NCBI RefSeq assembly: GCF_000719955.1
Contig: NZ_JOII01000050.1
Span: 1 to 27,514, forward strand
Length of the DNA stretch: 27,514 nucleotides
Direction: 5' to 3'
DNA from: Streptomyces albidoflavus
GTDB taxonomy: Bacteria; Actinomycetota; Actinomycetes; Streptomycetales; Streptomycetaceae
This document shows positions 7,891 to 16,579 of the stretch, in pieces. The notes under the pieces are model-generated. The model made no database searches. It saw only the letters and a list, made by a program, of their open reading frames with translations, and was not told where the DNA came from. Within the stretch, counting starts at the first letter, position 1, and each line of letters begins with the position of its first letter. The translations under genes were made by a program, and so were the position numbers.

Positions 7891-10094
7891 GAGGAGGCGT
7901 CGTCCTTCTCGTCCTCGCCCTCGATGACCGGGATCAGCGAGAGCTTGCCGCGGGAGTCGATCTCGGCGATCTCGACCTGGACCTTCGCGCCGACGCCGAG
8001 GACGTCCTCGACGTTCTCCACGCGCTTGCCGCCGGCGAGCTTGCGGATCTGCGAGATGTGCAGCAGGCCGTCCTTGCCCGGGAGCAGGGAGACGAAGGCA
8101 CCGAAGGTGGTGGTCTTGACGACCGTACCCAGGTAGCGCTCGCCGACCTCCGGCATGGTCGGGTTGGCGATGCCGTTGATCGTGGCGCGGGCGGCCTCGG
8201 CGGCCGGGCCGTCGGCGGCACCGATGTAGATGGTGCCGTCGTCCTCGATCGTGATGTCGGCGCCGGTGTCCTCCTGGATCTGGTTGATCATCTTGCCCTT
8301 GGGGCCGATGACCTCACCGATCTTGTCCACGGGGATCTTGACGGTGATGATCCGCGGGGCGTTGGGGGACATCTCGTCCGGGACGTCGATGGCCTCGTTC
8401 ATCACATCGAGGATGTGGAGGCGGGCGTCGCGGGCCTGCTTCAGCGCGGCGGCCAGGACCGAGGCGGGGATGCCGTCGAGCTTGGTGTCGAGCTGGAGCG
8501 CGGTGACGAAGGTCTTGGTGCCGGCGACCTTGAAGTCCATGTCACCGAAGGCGTCCTCCGCACCGAGGATGTCGGTGAGGGTGACGTAGTGCGTCTCGCC
8601 GTCGATCTCCTGGGAGATCAGGCCCATGGCGATACCGGCGACGGGGGCCTTGAGGGGCACACCGGCGTTCAGCAGCGACATGGTGGAGGCGCAGACGGAG
8701 CCCATCGACGTGGAGCCGTTGGAGCCGAGGGCCTCGGAGACCTGGCGGATCGCGTAGGGGAACTCCTCGCGGGTCGGCAGGACCGGGACCAGGGCGCGCT
8801 CGGCGAGGGCGCCGTGGCCGATCTCGCGGCGCTTCGGGGAGCCGACGCGGCCGGTCTCGCCGGTGGAGTACGGCGGGAAGTTGTAGTTGTGCATGTAGCG
8901 CTTGCGCGTCACCGGCGAGAGGGTGTCGAGCTGCTGCTCCATGCGGAGCATGTTGAGGGTGGTGACGCCCAGGATCTGGGTCTCGCCACGCTCGAACAGC
9001 GCCGAGCCGTGCACGCGCGGGATGGCCTCGACCTCGGCGGCGAGCGTACGGATGTCCGTGACGCCACGGCCGTCGATGCGGACCTTGTCCTTGATGACGC
9101 GGCGGCGGACCAGTTCCTTGGTCAGCGCGCGGTAGGCCGCGGAGATCTCCTTCTCGCGGCCTTCGAACTGCGGGAGCAGCTTCTCGGCGGCGACGGCCTT
9201 GACGCGGTCCAGCTCGGCCTCGCGCTCCTGCTTGCCACCGATGGTCAGCGCCTGGGCCAGCTCGGACTCGACGGCGGCCTTGAGGGCCTCGAGCACGTCG
9301 TCCTGGTAGTCCAGGAAGATCGGGAACTCGCCGGTGGGCTTGGCGGCCTTGGCGGCCAGCTCGGACTGGGCCTTGCAGAGCGCCTTGATGAAGGGCTTGG
9401 CGGCTTCCAGACCGGCGGCGACGACCTCTTCGGTCGGGGCGGCGGCGCCGTCCTTGACCAGCTGGATCGTCTTCTCGGTGGCCTCGGCCTCGACCATCAT
9501 GATCGCGACGTCACCGTCGTCGAGCACACGGCCGGCGACGACCATGTCGAAGACGGCGTCCTCCAGCTCGGTGTGGGTCGGGAAGCCGACCCACTGGCCG
9601 TTGATCAGGGCGACGCGGGTGCCGCCGATCGGGCCGGAGAAGGGCAGGCCGGCCAGCTGCGTGGAGCAGGAGGCGGCGTTGATGGCGACCACGTCGTAGA
9701 GGTGGTCGGGGTTGAGCGCCATGATCGTCTCGACGATCTGGATCTCGTTGCGCAGGCCCTTGCGGAAGGAGGGGCGCAGGGGCCGGTCGATCAGGCGGCA
9801 GGTGAGGATCGCGTCCTCGGAGGGCCGGCCCTCACGGCGGAAGAAGGAACCGGGGATCTTCCCGGCCGCGTACATCCGCTCCTCGACGTCCACGGTCAGC
9901 GGGAAGAAGTCCAGCTGGTCCTTGGGCTTCTTGGAAGCGGTGGTGGCCGACAGCACCATGGTGTCGTCGTCCAGGTACGCCACGGCGGAACCGGCGGCCT
10001 GCTTGGCCAGGCGGCCCGTCTCGAAGCGGATGGTGCGGGTGCCGAAGGTGCCGTTGTCGATGACGGCCTCGGCGTAGTGGGTCTCGTTCTCCAC
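7887..10094 (-). CDS. pnp: Polynucleotide phosphorylase (guanosine pentaphosphate synthetase GpsI)
   Basis: PNPase degrades RNA 3'-5' by phosphorolysis and can add 3' tails; the Streptomyces enzyme was first described as GpsI. The 735-residue product shows the full domain order: first RNase PH domain (FFRREGRPS at 84-92), helical linker, second RNase PH domain (with [14 protein letters not shown]), KH domain at about 578-629 with the GPKG loop, and S1 domain at about 650-725 ([18 protein letters not shown]), then an acidic tail [11 protein letters not shown]. The GTG start at 10094 is chosen because GAGGAG lies 8 bp upstream and [15 protein letters not shown] is the family N-terminus; the frame stays open upstream but only through leader sequence. 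It lies downstream of rpsO and overlaps the M16 gene by 4 bp. Confidence 0.97.
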   Translation of the reverse strand: MENETHYAEAVIDNGTFGTRTIRFETGRLAKQAAGSAVAYLDDDTMVLSATTASKKPKDQLDFFPLTVDVEERMYAAGKIPGSFFRREGRPSEDAILTCRLIDRPLRPSFRKGLRNEIQIVETIMALNPDHLYDVVAINAASCSTQLAGLPFSGPIGGTRVALINGQWVGFPTHTELEDAVFDMVVAGRVLDDGDVAIMMVEAEATEKTIQLVKDGAAAPTEEVVAAGLEAAKPFIKALCKAQSELAAKAAKPTGEFPIFLDYQDDVLEALKAAVESELAQALTIGGKQEREAELDRVKAVAAEKLLPQFEGREKEISAAYRALTKELVRRRVIKDKVRIDGRGVTDIRTLAAEVEAIPRVHGSALFERGETQILGVTTLNMLRMEQQLDTLSPVTRKRYMHNYNFPPYSTGETGRVGSPKRREIGHGALAERALVPVLPTREEFPYAIRQVSEALGSNGSTSMGSVCASTMSLLNAGVPLKAPVAGIAMGLISQEIDGETHYVTLTDILGAEDAFGDMDFKVAGTKTFVTALQLDTKLDGIPASVLAAALKQARDARLHILDVMNEAIDVPDEMSPNAPRIITVKIPVDKIGEVIGPKGKMINQIQEDTGADITIEDDGTIYIGAADGPAAEAARATINGIANPTMPEVGERYLGTVVKTTTFGAFVSLLPGKDGLLHISQIRKLAGGKRVENVEDVLGVGAKVQVEIAEIDSRGKLSLIPVIEGEDEKDDASS

Positions 10095-10315
10095 TCGCGT
10101 GCTCTCCTCGTCTTCGTCCCTGGCCCGTGTGGCGCGGGGACGGGGCGGGGAGCGTTCCAGTTGCGGGCCGGTCTTCGATCGAAGCCCTCGGTGCCCCGCT
10201 CGCGCGGTGCTTCCGGGAGCCACTACCGAGGACCGGCGGCGGCGCGGAACGCGTCCCCTCGTCTCGCCCGGGTCGTGCCCGGACCTTTCCCGGGACACGT
10301 GTCTTACGTGCCCGG

Positions 10316-10357
10316 TGACCACGGTACGCGTACGTACGGTACGCGCGGGTGTGGTCA
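10316..10357 (-). promoter_or_regulatory. Long stem-loop in the pnp leader
   Basis: Outer arms 10316-10322 (TGACCAC) and 10351-10357 (GTGGTCA) enclose an inner stem 10328-10333 with 10339-10344. The region also contains a 10-bp direct repeat ACGGTACGCG at 10321 and 10336. In S. coelicolor an rpsO-pnp intergenic stem-loop is cleaved by RNase III; this hairpin is the best candidate here. The match to that site is inferred from position. Confidence 0.5.
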
Positions 10358-10386
10358 GGTTGTCCTGCTGTGACGCGTGCCCCACC

Positions 10387-10392
10387 AGCCTA
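10387..10392 (-). promoter_or_regulatory. Candidate -10 box of a pnp promoter
   Basis: TAGGCT on the minus strand matches the Streptomyces TAGRRT-like -10 pattern. It lies between the rpsO terminator and the pnp leader hairpin, where a separate pnp promoter would be expected. No clear -35 is seen. It leaves a leader of about 290 nt before the GTG. Confidence 0.4.
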
Positions 10393-10426
10393 CAAAGAGA
10401 CCGGGCCGGGGCGCACGTACGGCAAA

Positions 10427-10459
10427 GGGAGCGGTCCCCTCAGGCGGGGAACCGCTCCC
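10427..10459 (-). terminator. Terminator or attenuator of rpsO
   Basis: An inverted repeat (10427-10439 with 10446-10459, 13 bp with one bulged base) and a 6-nt loop begin 11 bp beyond the rpsO stop codon. TTT follows on the minus strand. Some read-through into pnp is expected from what is known of the S. coelicolor rpsO-pnp operon. Confidence 0.75.
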
Positions 10460-10470
10460 TCCACGACGTC

Positions 10471-10758
10471 TTACTTGGCGCCCGCGGCACCGCGGCGGAT
10501 GCCGAGGCGCTCGACCAGGGCACGGAAGCGCTGGATGTCCTTCTTGGCCAGGTACTGGAGAAGGCGGCGGCGCTGACCGACCAGGATCAGCAGACCACGA
10601 CGGGAGTGGTGGTCGTGCTTGTGGGTCTTGAGGTGCTCGGTCAGGTCCGAGATCCGGCGCGACAGCAGGGCGACCTGGACCTCGGGGGAGCCGGTGTCAC
10701 CCTCCTTGGTGGCGAACTCGGTCATGATCTGCTTCTTCGTAGCGGCGTCGAGCGACAC
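10471..10758 (-). CDS. rpsO: 30S ribosomal protein S15
   Basis: S15 binds the central domain of 16S rRNA early in small-subunit assembly. The 95-residue product shows the complete family sequence, including [17 protein letters not shown], the [12 protein letters not shown] stretch that contacts rRNA, and the basic helix [12 protein letters not shown]. The GTG start at 10758 has AGAGGAG about 5 bp upstream. It heads the minus-strand cluster with pnp. A hairpin in its leader (10786-10822) may mediate autoregulation, as S15 leaders do in other bacteria. Confidence 0.98.
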   Translation of the reverse strand: MSLDAATKKQIMTEFATKEGDTGSPEVQVALLSRRISDLTEHLKTHKHDHHSRRGLLILVGQRRRLLQYLAKKDIQRFRALVERLGIRRGAAGAK

Positions 10759-11157
10759 GCGTACTCCTCTGTGATGTCTTCGCTTGCCTCCGAGCGCCCC
10801 TGGTCTTCGTCTCAGGGGAGGCTTCGGTGACTCGGGAGGCGGATGGATCCGTCCGGTCGTCCGGGACCGCGTGTCGAACGCGGGGCTCGGGACGTGGGCA
10901 CAGACGGCCTCGGACAGAGTAGCAGGGGCGGGGAGCCGGTCGTGCCGCAGCCGGACAGGTCCGGGTGACGCGCGGGCGCGAGGTTGACGCCGGGGCGCGC
11001 GGGCGGGGTTCTACGAGGTCGGGGGCGCCGCCGGCCGGAAGTCGGGGGCGGGTCCGCTCCTTCGGGGGGCGTCCGCCGGAGGAGGTGGTGGGACCGGGCC
11101 GGGCACGGCAGACTGGGCGGCCGGTTTCGCCGTCGGGACGTGAAGAGGGAGCGGGCA
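10759..11157. other. Divergent intergenic region between rpsO and the DUF397 gene
   Basis: About 400 bp without a supported gene. On the minus strand it holds a candidate rpsO leader hairpin: CCCCTG (10797-10802) pairs with CAGGGG (10813-10818), extended by GCCT (10786-10789) with AGGC (10819-10822). A possible rpsO -10 box, TACTCT, is the complement of 10916-10921. On the plus strand TTGACG at 10983-10988 resembles a -35, but no good -10 sits at the right distance. Confidence 0.45.
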
Positions 11158-11391
11158 ATGGGGACTCAGCAGGAGAAGGACGAGCTGTACGCGCTGGACA
11201 TCTCGGGTGTCGAGTGGATCAGCGCGCCCGGGGCTGAGGAGCACGAGGAGCGGGTCGAGATCGCCTACCTGCCCGGCGGCGGCGTCGCCATGCGCTCCTC
11301 GCTCGACCCGGACACGGTCCTGCGCTACACCGAGGCCGAGTGGCGCGCCTTCGTCCTGGGGGCGCGGGACGGGGAGTTCGACCTCAAGTGA
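11158..11391 (+). CDS. DUF397 domain protein
   Basis: A 77-residue protein of the DUF397 family, seen from the pattern DISGVEWISAPGAEE...VEIAYLPGGGVAMRSSLDPDTVLRYTEAEWRAFVLGARDGEFD. DUF397 proteins are abundant in actinobacteria and usually lie beside an XRE-type helix-turn-helix regulator, as in the bldB/whiJ-like pairs; no such partner is encoded in this window. The ATG at 11158 is chosen because AGGGAG lies 6 bp upstream; the frame is open further upstream but reads as low-complexity Arg/Gly. A hairpin terminator follows immediately, so it is a single-gene transcript. The molecular role is unknown. Confidence 0.9.
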   Translation: MGTQQEKDELYALDISGVEWISAPGAEEHEERVEIAYLPGGGVAMRSSLDPDTVLRYTEAEWRAFVLGARDGEFDLK

Positions 11392-11839
11392 GGGCGGGCG
11401 GGGCCGGACACCAGGTGTCCGGCCCCGCGCCGCCGGTGACGAGGCACGTGCCGCCTGCGGGCGGGGCGTGCCTTCTCCGTTTCCGGGGCCTGGAGCGGCA
11501 GCCGGTGCGGCGGGGTCCGGCTCCGCGGGCCGTGCGCAGGCGCCGAGTTGTGGTGATGGTGTGTGGACGGGCCCGGATTTGACCCGAGTTGCCCGTGGCA
11601 CGGTTCGGCTCCTTGCGTACATATGCCGCACGGGTGAGGAAATCGCCCCGCTCCGAGGCGAGTTGTGACCGGCGGGAGCTGCCGGGGCGCTCGGGCCGGT
11701 GACTAGGCTGGGCAGGGGGCGCTGTGTGCGAAGAGGCGTGCCGGAGCGCGGCCGGGCAGCGGTCGCGGTACGCGCCGGGAGCCCGCGGACATCACCCCGC
11801 CGCACGACATGAGGGTGCACGACCACACCAGGAGGCATT
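11392..11839 (+). other. 448-bp intergenic region before the EspI-like gene
   Basis: After the terminator at 11400-11426 this stretch holds no open frame that looks coded. A TAGGCT box at 11704-11709 in the context GGTGACTAGGCTGG is the best candidate -10 for the downstream gene and would give a leader of about 125 nt. TTGACC at 11579-11584 resembles a -35 but has no partner at 17-18 bp. I see no remains of type VII secretion genes, which occupy the corresponding place in S. coelicolor. Confidence 0.5.
11400..11426 (+). terminator. Terminator of the DUF397 gene
   Basis: A perfect 11-bp inverted repeat (11400-11410 with 11416-11426) with a 5-nt loop starts 9 bp after the stop codon. It is GC-rich and lacks a T tract, like the other terminators in this window. 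Confidence 0.8.
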
Positions 11840-14800
11840 GTGAGCAGCGATCGGGACGGGTTCCGCGGGGGCGGCAACACACCCGTCGATGATCAGGCCG
11901 ACGTGGAGTCCGCCGCGGAGACGACCGGCGAGTACACCTTCAGCGCCGATGCCTGGTACACGGCCGAAGCCTCTTCGAGCGGCGGGGTCGCTCCGTTCTC
12001 GGGCGGGGGCTCGGGGGGCCGCAGGGCGGACGAGGCCGGGGGCGACGCGTCCGGCGCGGCGGACGGGGCCGGGGACGGTGCGGACGGGGCCGCCGGCGCG
12101 GAGCGCGACGGGGCGGCTCACGGGGCGCGCGACCTGGGGGTTTCCTCCTCGGACGGGGCGGCGCGGACGTCGCTCCCGGCGTCACTCCCGGAGCGTGACG
12201 ACGCCGCCGGGGCGGACTCCGGAATCCGCGCGTCCGGCGAGGACGACGGGGGTGCGCTCAGCGCGGATTCCTTCGGGGCGGACTCGCTGGACGAGGACCC
12301 TGCGAAGGACGAGGCCGAGGACGAAGCCGGCGTAGGTGCGGACGGCGAGGCGGACGAAGAAGGGGACGGGGCGCGCGAGAGCGCGGCGGCGGGGAGTGCG
12401 TCCTCGGCCGGTGCGCCGGTGTCGCCGACCGACTTTGACTTCTCGTTCGCGGCCGGTGGGCTGGGCTCGCGCGGTGCCGCCGTGGTGGCCGCCGACTCGA
12501 CGGCCGAGGAGGCGGAGTCCGCTCCGGGCGGAAGCACCGGGGACGACGTGCCCGAGGCGAAGAGCCGGGCGCGGGGCGTCCTGGAGGAGTTGATGGCGGA
12601 GGCCCGGGCGGAGCAGGACCAGGCCTCGGAGGACGAGGTCCGGGAGAGCGAGCCGGCGGAGGCGGACGGGGGTGCGGACGGTACGGCCGGGCCGGGCTCG
12701 GAGCCGGAGCCGGACTCTCACGCGGACTCTGACTCGTCCGGGACGCCGGTTTCCGGGGCGGAGCCGGAGCCGCCGTCCGCGCCGGACGGTGAGGACGGTG
12801 CGGCGTCGTCGGCCTCGTCCGCCGATGTGCCGTGGTCCGCGGGGTCGGGTTCGGCGGCCGGTGTCGGGGCGGTGGGTGCGGGGCGCCCGGTCTCGTTCGC
12901 TCGGCCGTTCTCCTCGCCGTCCGCCAGTTCCACCAGTTCCGCCGCAGACAGTGAGGACTCCGCGAAGGATTCCGCTTCCGGTGCGGGCGGTGGTTTCGGG
13001 GCCGCCTCGGAGTTCGGCCTGCAGAAGCCCGGTGGGGCGCCGGAGCGCGGCGTGACGGGGGACGACGGGGCGGCAGGGGGCGACAGCTCCGGTGCGCCGA
13101 CGTCCTCCGGTGACGGGGCGAGCGGTCCGGGAGCCGGTGCGCACGAGAGCGTCGGCCCGGATTCCGCTTCGGGTTCCGGAACCGGTACGGACAGCGCGGG
13201 CCGGCCGGTGGCCGACGGGGCCGCGCCGTTCAGCTCGCGGGACGGCGGCGAGGCGCGGGAGCCCCAGCGGCCCGCGTTCAACGGGGGGTTCGCGCCGAAC
13301 TGGGCGGACACTCCCGCACCCGGACTCGTCCCGCCGTCCCACGCGCGGATCGAGCCGTCCGGCCAGGGCGGCGGCCTGCCCGGGGTCCCGCCCCGTGCGG
13401 AGCAGCCCCCCGCCGCGCCGGAGCAGGAGGCTCCGGCCTCCGCGCCGCAGAGCGGGGCGGGCGCGGCCGACCTGGAGAGCGGCGACACGATGCGCTTCTC
13501 CGCCGCCGCGCTCAAGCAGGAGATCGCCCGTCGCGACGCCGAGGCCGAGGCCCGTCGCGCCGCGGCGGAGCCCGCGCCGCCCGCCCCCCAGGACGCCCCG
13601 CAGGACGCGCCGCAGGACGGTGCGCAGGGCGGGGCCGCCGGGGAAACGCCCTGGTCGGCCGCCCCGTCGCCCGCCCCGTCCGAGGCACCGCGCGACGCCG
13701 CCCCGGCGACGCCGCCCGCACCGCAGGACGCCCCGCCGCCGTGGGCGCAGCCGACGGGTGCGCCGCAGCAGGGCGGTCTGCCGCCGCTGCCGGCCGCCTT
13801 CCCGCCCGCGGAGGGCGCCCCGTCGGCGCCGCCCGGTGCGTCGCAGTGGCCCGGGGCGGCCGCTCCCCCGGTTCCCCCCGCGCCCCCCGCCACGCCGCCC
13901 TTCCAGCAGGCGCCCCAGCAGCCTCCGCAGGGACCCGGCCCGGCCGCCCCGCAGCAGGCGCCCGGGGTGGCAAGCGGCTACGGCTTCCCGCAGCAGCACC
14001 CCGGGGCGCCGCAGGGCGGTCCCGGTGGCTACGGCTTCCCGCAGGCGGCCCAGCCGCCCGCACCGCAGCCCACGCCGCCTGCCCCGCAGCCCGCCCCGGC
14101 CGACGCGCCCGCCGCGCCGCCCGCGCCGCAGGACGCGCAGCCGCCGCAGGCGCCCGGCCCGGGTGCGTACGGCTTCCCGCCGCAGGCTCCGCAGCAGCAG
14201 GGCGCGCCGGGCGGCTACGGCTTCCCGCAGGGGGGCCAGGCACCCGCCGCGCCCGCCCCGCAGGGCCCGCAGCACTCCGGCGCCCCGCACGGCGGGCAGC
14301 CCGCCACGGCGCAGCAGGGTACGGCCGGGGCGCCGGGTGCGTACGGCTTCCCGCAGCCCTCCCCCGCGCCGCAGGACGCCGCGCAGACGCCGCAGGCCCC
14401 GCACGCCGCGCCGGGGGCCCCGTTCGGCGCGCCCCACGCCGCCGCCCCGCAGGGCCCCGTGCCCGCGCCGCAGAACGCCCCGCAGACTCCGGGGCAGCCT
14501 CCGGCAGGCGCCCCGCAGGCGCCCGACGGCTACGGCTTCCCGCCCGCGCAGCAGGTGCCCGGTGCCCAGCCGCCGCCCCCTGCGCAGCAGGCGCCCGGCG
14601 CCCAGCCCGCCCCGGGCGTGCCCCGGGTGCCGCAGCAGGGTGTGCCGGGGCCCGCGTACGGCTACCCGGCGCCGCCCCAGCAGCCGCAGGCCGGGCCCGG
14701 GCAGCAGCCCTACCCGGCGCAGGGTGCGCCGTTGCCGCCGCAGGCGCCGGTGGACCCGCGGACCGGGGCGGCGTGGCCGCAGCCGGTCCAGCACGACCAG

Positions 14801-16258
14801 CGGGAGCGGACCAATCCGGGCGCGCCGCTCGGTTACACGGCGGCGGTCGAGCTGTCCTCGGACCGGCTGCTGCGCAACAACAAGCAGAAGGCGCGCAGCG
14901 GGCGGCCGGGTGCGGGCGGGCGGTTCAAGCTCGGCGGGAAGAAGGAGGAGGCGGAGCGGCTGCGGAAGCTGGAGCTGATCCGCACCCCCGTGCTGTCCTG
15001 CTACCGCATCGCGGTCATCAGCCTCAAGGGCGGCGTGGGCAAGACGACCACGACCACCGCGCTCGGGGCGACGCTGGCCACCGAGCGGCAGGACAAGATC
15101 CTCGCCATCGACGCCAACCCCGACGCGGGCACGCTCGGCCGCCGGGTGCGCCGGGAGACCGGGGCGACCATCCGCGACCTGGTGCAGGCGATCCCGCACC
15201 TCCACTCGTACATGGACATCCGGCGGTTCACCTCGCAGGCGCCGTCCGGGCTGGAGATCATCGCCAACGACGTGGACCCGGCGGTCTCGACCACCTTCAA
15301 CGACGAGGACTACCGGCGGGCGATCGACGTCCTCGGCAAGCAGTACCCGATCATCCTCACCGACTCGGGGACGGGGCTGCTGTACAGCGCGATGCGCGGG
15401 GTGCTGGACCTCGCCGACCAGTTGATCATCATCTCGACGCCCTCGGTCGACGGGGCGTCCAGCGCCTCGACGACGCTGGACTGGCTGTCGGCGCACGGGT
15501 ACGCGGAGCTGGTGTCGCGGTCGCTGACGGTCATCTCCGGGGTGCGCGAGACCGGCAAGATGATCAAGGTGGACGACATCGTCCAGCACTTCGAGACGCG
15601 CTGCCGCGGCGTGGTCGTCATCCCGTTCGACGAGCACCTGTCGGCCGGTGCCGAGGTGGACCTCGACATGATGCGGCCGAAGACGCGCGAGGCGTACTTC
15701 AACCTGTCGGCGCTGGTCGCGGAGGACTTCGCGCGGGCCCAGCAGCAGCAGGGCCTGTGGACCTCCGACGGCAACCCGCCGCCGGTGGCCGCGCCGCCGC
15801 TGCCGGGCCAGGCCCAGCAGCAGCCCGGGATGCCCGCCGCCGCACCGCAGCCGCCGCAGGCCCCGTACCCGCCGCAGGGCGGGGTCCCGCAGCAGCCGGG
15901 CGGCCCGGGGTACGGCTATCCGGCGTCGCAGCCGCCGGCGGGGCCGCAGCCCCCGGCGTACGGGGCGGGCGCGCCGCCTCAGGGCGCCCCGTACCCGCCG
16001 CAGGGGCAGCCGCCCCAGGCGCCGCAGCCGCAGCCGCAGCCGCAGCCGCAGCCGCAGCAGGACGGTTACGGCTATCCGGCGCAGCCGCCGGGGCCGTGGG
16101 GGCAGCAGCCGGGGGCGCCGGGCGCGGCGCCTTACGGGCAGCCGGGGCAGTACCCGGCGCCGGGTGCGCCGTACCAGGTGCCCGGGCAGGCTCCGGGCCA
16201 GGTGCCGGGACAGGGGCAGCCGCCCGCCGCGGAGGGTGAACAGCCGCCGCAGCAGTAG
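11840..16258 (+). CDS. EspI-like MinD/ParA-family ATPase with a long disordered N-terminal region
   Basis: 1,472 residues. Residues 1 to about 430 are acidic Asp/Glu/Gly/Ala/Ser sequence; about 430-1000 are Pro/Ala/Gln-rich with six YGFP motifs (Y714 to Y898) and a YGYP at about 940. A MinD/ParA-type ATPase follows at about 1055-1310: deviant Walker A KGGVGKTT at 1063-1070 with signature lysine K1063, [13 protein letters not shown], and ILTDSGTG as switch II. A Pro/Gln tail has two more YGYP motifs and a QPQPQPQ run from six CCGCAG repeats. The architecture matches EspI of ESX systems and the S. coelicolor protein at the edge of its type VII secretion locus. No ESX gene is present here, so its role is unclear; scaffolding or positioning is possible. 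GTG start after AGGAGG (4-bp gap). Residues 90-107 encode a dispersed repeat shared with OppF. Confidence 0.88.
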   Translation: MSSDRDGFRGGGNTPVDDQADVESAAETTGEYTFSADAWYTAEASSSGGVAPFSGGGSGGRRADEAGGDASGAADGAGDGADGAAGAERDGAAHGARDLGVSSSDGAARTSLPASLPERDDAAGADSGIRASGEDDGGALSADSFGADSLDEDPAKDEAEDEAGVGADGEADEEGDGARESAAAGSASSAGAPVSPTDFDFSFAAGGLGSRGAAVVAADSTAEEAESAPGGSTGDDVPEAKSRARGVLEELMAEARAEQDQASEDEVRESEPAEADGGADGTAGPGSEPEPDSHADSDSSGTPVSGAEPEPPSAPDGEDGAASSASSADVPWSAGSGSAAGVGAVGAGRPVSFARPFSSPSASSTSSAADSEDSAKDSASGAGGGFGAASEFGLQKPGGAPERGVTGDDGAAGGDSSGAPTSSGDGASGPGAGAHESVGPDSASGSGTGTDSAGRPVADGAAPFSSRDGGEAREPQRPAFNGGFAPNWADTPAPGLVPPSHARIEPSGQGGGLPGVPPRAEQPPAAPEQEAPASAPQSGAGAADLESGDTMRFSAAALKQEIARRDAEAEARRAAAEPAPPAPQDAPQDAPQDGAQGGAAGETPWSAAPSPAPSEAPRDAAPATPPAPQDAPPPWAQPTGAPQQGGLPPLPAAFPPAEGAPSAPPGASQWPGAAAPPVPPAPPATPPFQQAPQQPPQGPGPAAPQQAPGVASGYGFPQQHPGAPQGGPGGYGFPQAAQPPAPQPTPPAPQPAPADAPAAPPAPQDAQPPQAPGPGAYGFPPQAPQQQGAPGGYGFPQGGQAPAAPAPQGPQHSGAPHGGQPATAQQGTAGAPGAYGFPQPSPAPQDAAQTPQAPHAAPGAPFGAPHAAAPQGPVPAPQNAPQTPGQPPAGAPQAPDGYGFPPAQQVPGAQPPPPAQQAPGAQPAPGVPRVPQQGVPGPAYGYPAPPQQPQAGPGQQPYPAQGAPLPPQAPVDPRTGAAWPQPVQHDQRERTNPGAPLGYTAAVELSSDRLLRNNKQKARSGRPGAGGRFKLGGKKEEAERLRKLELIRTPVLSCYRIAVISLKGGVGKTTTTTALGATLATERQDKILAIDANPDAGTLGRRVRRETGATIRDLVQAIPHLHSYMDIRRFTSQAPSGLEIIANDVDPAVSTTFNDEDYRRAIDVLGKQYPIILTDSGTGLLYSAMRGVLDLADQLIIISTPSVDGASSASTTLDWLSAHGYAELVSRSLTVISGVRETGKMIKVDDIVQHFETRCRGVVVIPFDEHLSAGAEVDLDMMRPKTREAYFNLSALVAEDFARAQQQQGLWTSDGNPPPVAAPPLPGQAQQQPGMPAAAPQPPQAPYPPQGGVPQQPGGPGYGYPASQPPAGPQPPAYGAGAPPQGAPYPPQGQPPQAPQPQPQPQPQPQQDGYGYPAQPPGPWGQQPGAPGAAPYGQPGQYPAPGAPYQVPGQAPGQVPGQGQPPAAEGEQPPQQ
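12107..12160 (+). repeat. Dispersed linker repeat, copy A (in EspI-like gene)
   Basis: The 54-bp stretch aligns without gaps to 21659-21712 in oppF at 47 of 54 positions. It contains the exact 19-bp core ACGGGGCGCGCGACCTGGG at 12120-12138. The frame encodes [18 protein letters not shown], 15 of 18 residues the same as in OppF, although the two proteins are otherwise unrelated there. Confidence 0.85.
16022..16057 (+). repeat. CCGCAG hexanucleotide microsatellite (6 copies)
   Basis: Six perfect tandem copies of CCGCAG encode a Pro-Gln run in the C-terminal tail of the EspI-like protein. Unit length is a multiple of three, so slippage would change tail length without frameshift. Confidence 0.95.
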
Positions 16259-16476
16259 CCGTTGGCGTCGGGTTCGTACCGGCCGTCGTCCGGGGAGGGT
16301 CAACCTCTCCCGGGTGGCGGCCGGTTGGCGTTCTCCGGGTGGTGCGGAGCCTCTCGCGCAGCTCGCGCCCCACCTCGCGCAGGGCGTTTCAGAGGACTGG
16401 ACCAATGAGCGCCGAGCCGCTCAACACCGCCCCGTTTCCCGGGCGTTACCGCAGGCCACACTGTGTTCATCGACCG

Positions 16477-16506
16477 TTGACATGTTTAGACCAGCGCTGG
16501 TAGACA
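16477..16506 (+). promoter_or_regulatory. Promoter of the opp operon
   Basis: TTGACA (16477-16482), an 18-bp spacer and TAGACA (16501-16506) make a good vegetative (HrdB-type) promoter. Transcription would begin near 16513, giving a leader of about 65 nt before the oppA ATG. It is the best-matching promoter seen in the window. Confidence 0.75.
16490..16501. promoter_or_regulatory. Candidate operator: 12-bp palindrome in the opp promoter spacer
   Basis: ACCAGCGCTGGT is a perfect palindrome lying between the -35 and -10 boxes, its last base shared with the -10. A regulator bound there would block RNA polymerase. The regulator is not identifiable from this window. Confidence 0.45.
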
Positions 16507-16579
16507 CTCACATCACCCAACGGCGCTTCATGATCAAGCGGCCTTCCCTGTGCGAGCGACGACGCGAGGTCCCCGACCT

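Larger units (their letters stand above)
16259..16579 (+). other. Intergenic region between the EspI-like gene and oppA
   Basis: 321 bp. An imperfect GC-rich hairpin at 16290-16313 may terminate the upstream gene. A 32-codon open frame (16405-16503) with AGAGGA at 8 bp and one TTA codon is discussed as a finding; I do not call it a gene. The opp promoter is at 16477-16506. Confidence 0.5.

Noticed and set aside
8058..10373. 771-codon plus-strand open frame opposite pnp
   Set aside because: It is an antisense shadow with repetitive Gly/Asp/Val composition; pnp on the minus strand has every expected domain.
13979..14545. Regularly spaced repeats that might be read as a CRISPR array
   Set aside because: The repeated unit is a short coding motif (TACGGCTTCCCG) with spacers of unequal length in an open frame. 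There is no 24-37 bp direct repeat and there are no cas genes.
12182..16405. 1,407-codon minus-strand open frame opposite the EspI-like gene
   Set aside because: It is Arg-rich (RRLRRL runs), typical of antisense reading of Pro/Ala/Gln codons, and lacks any domain. The plus frame has an intact ATPase domain.
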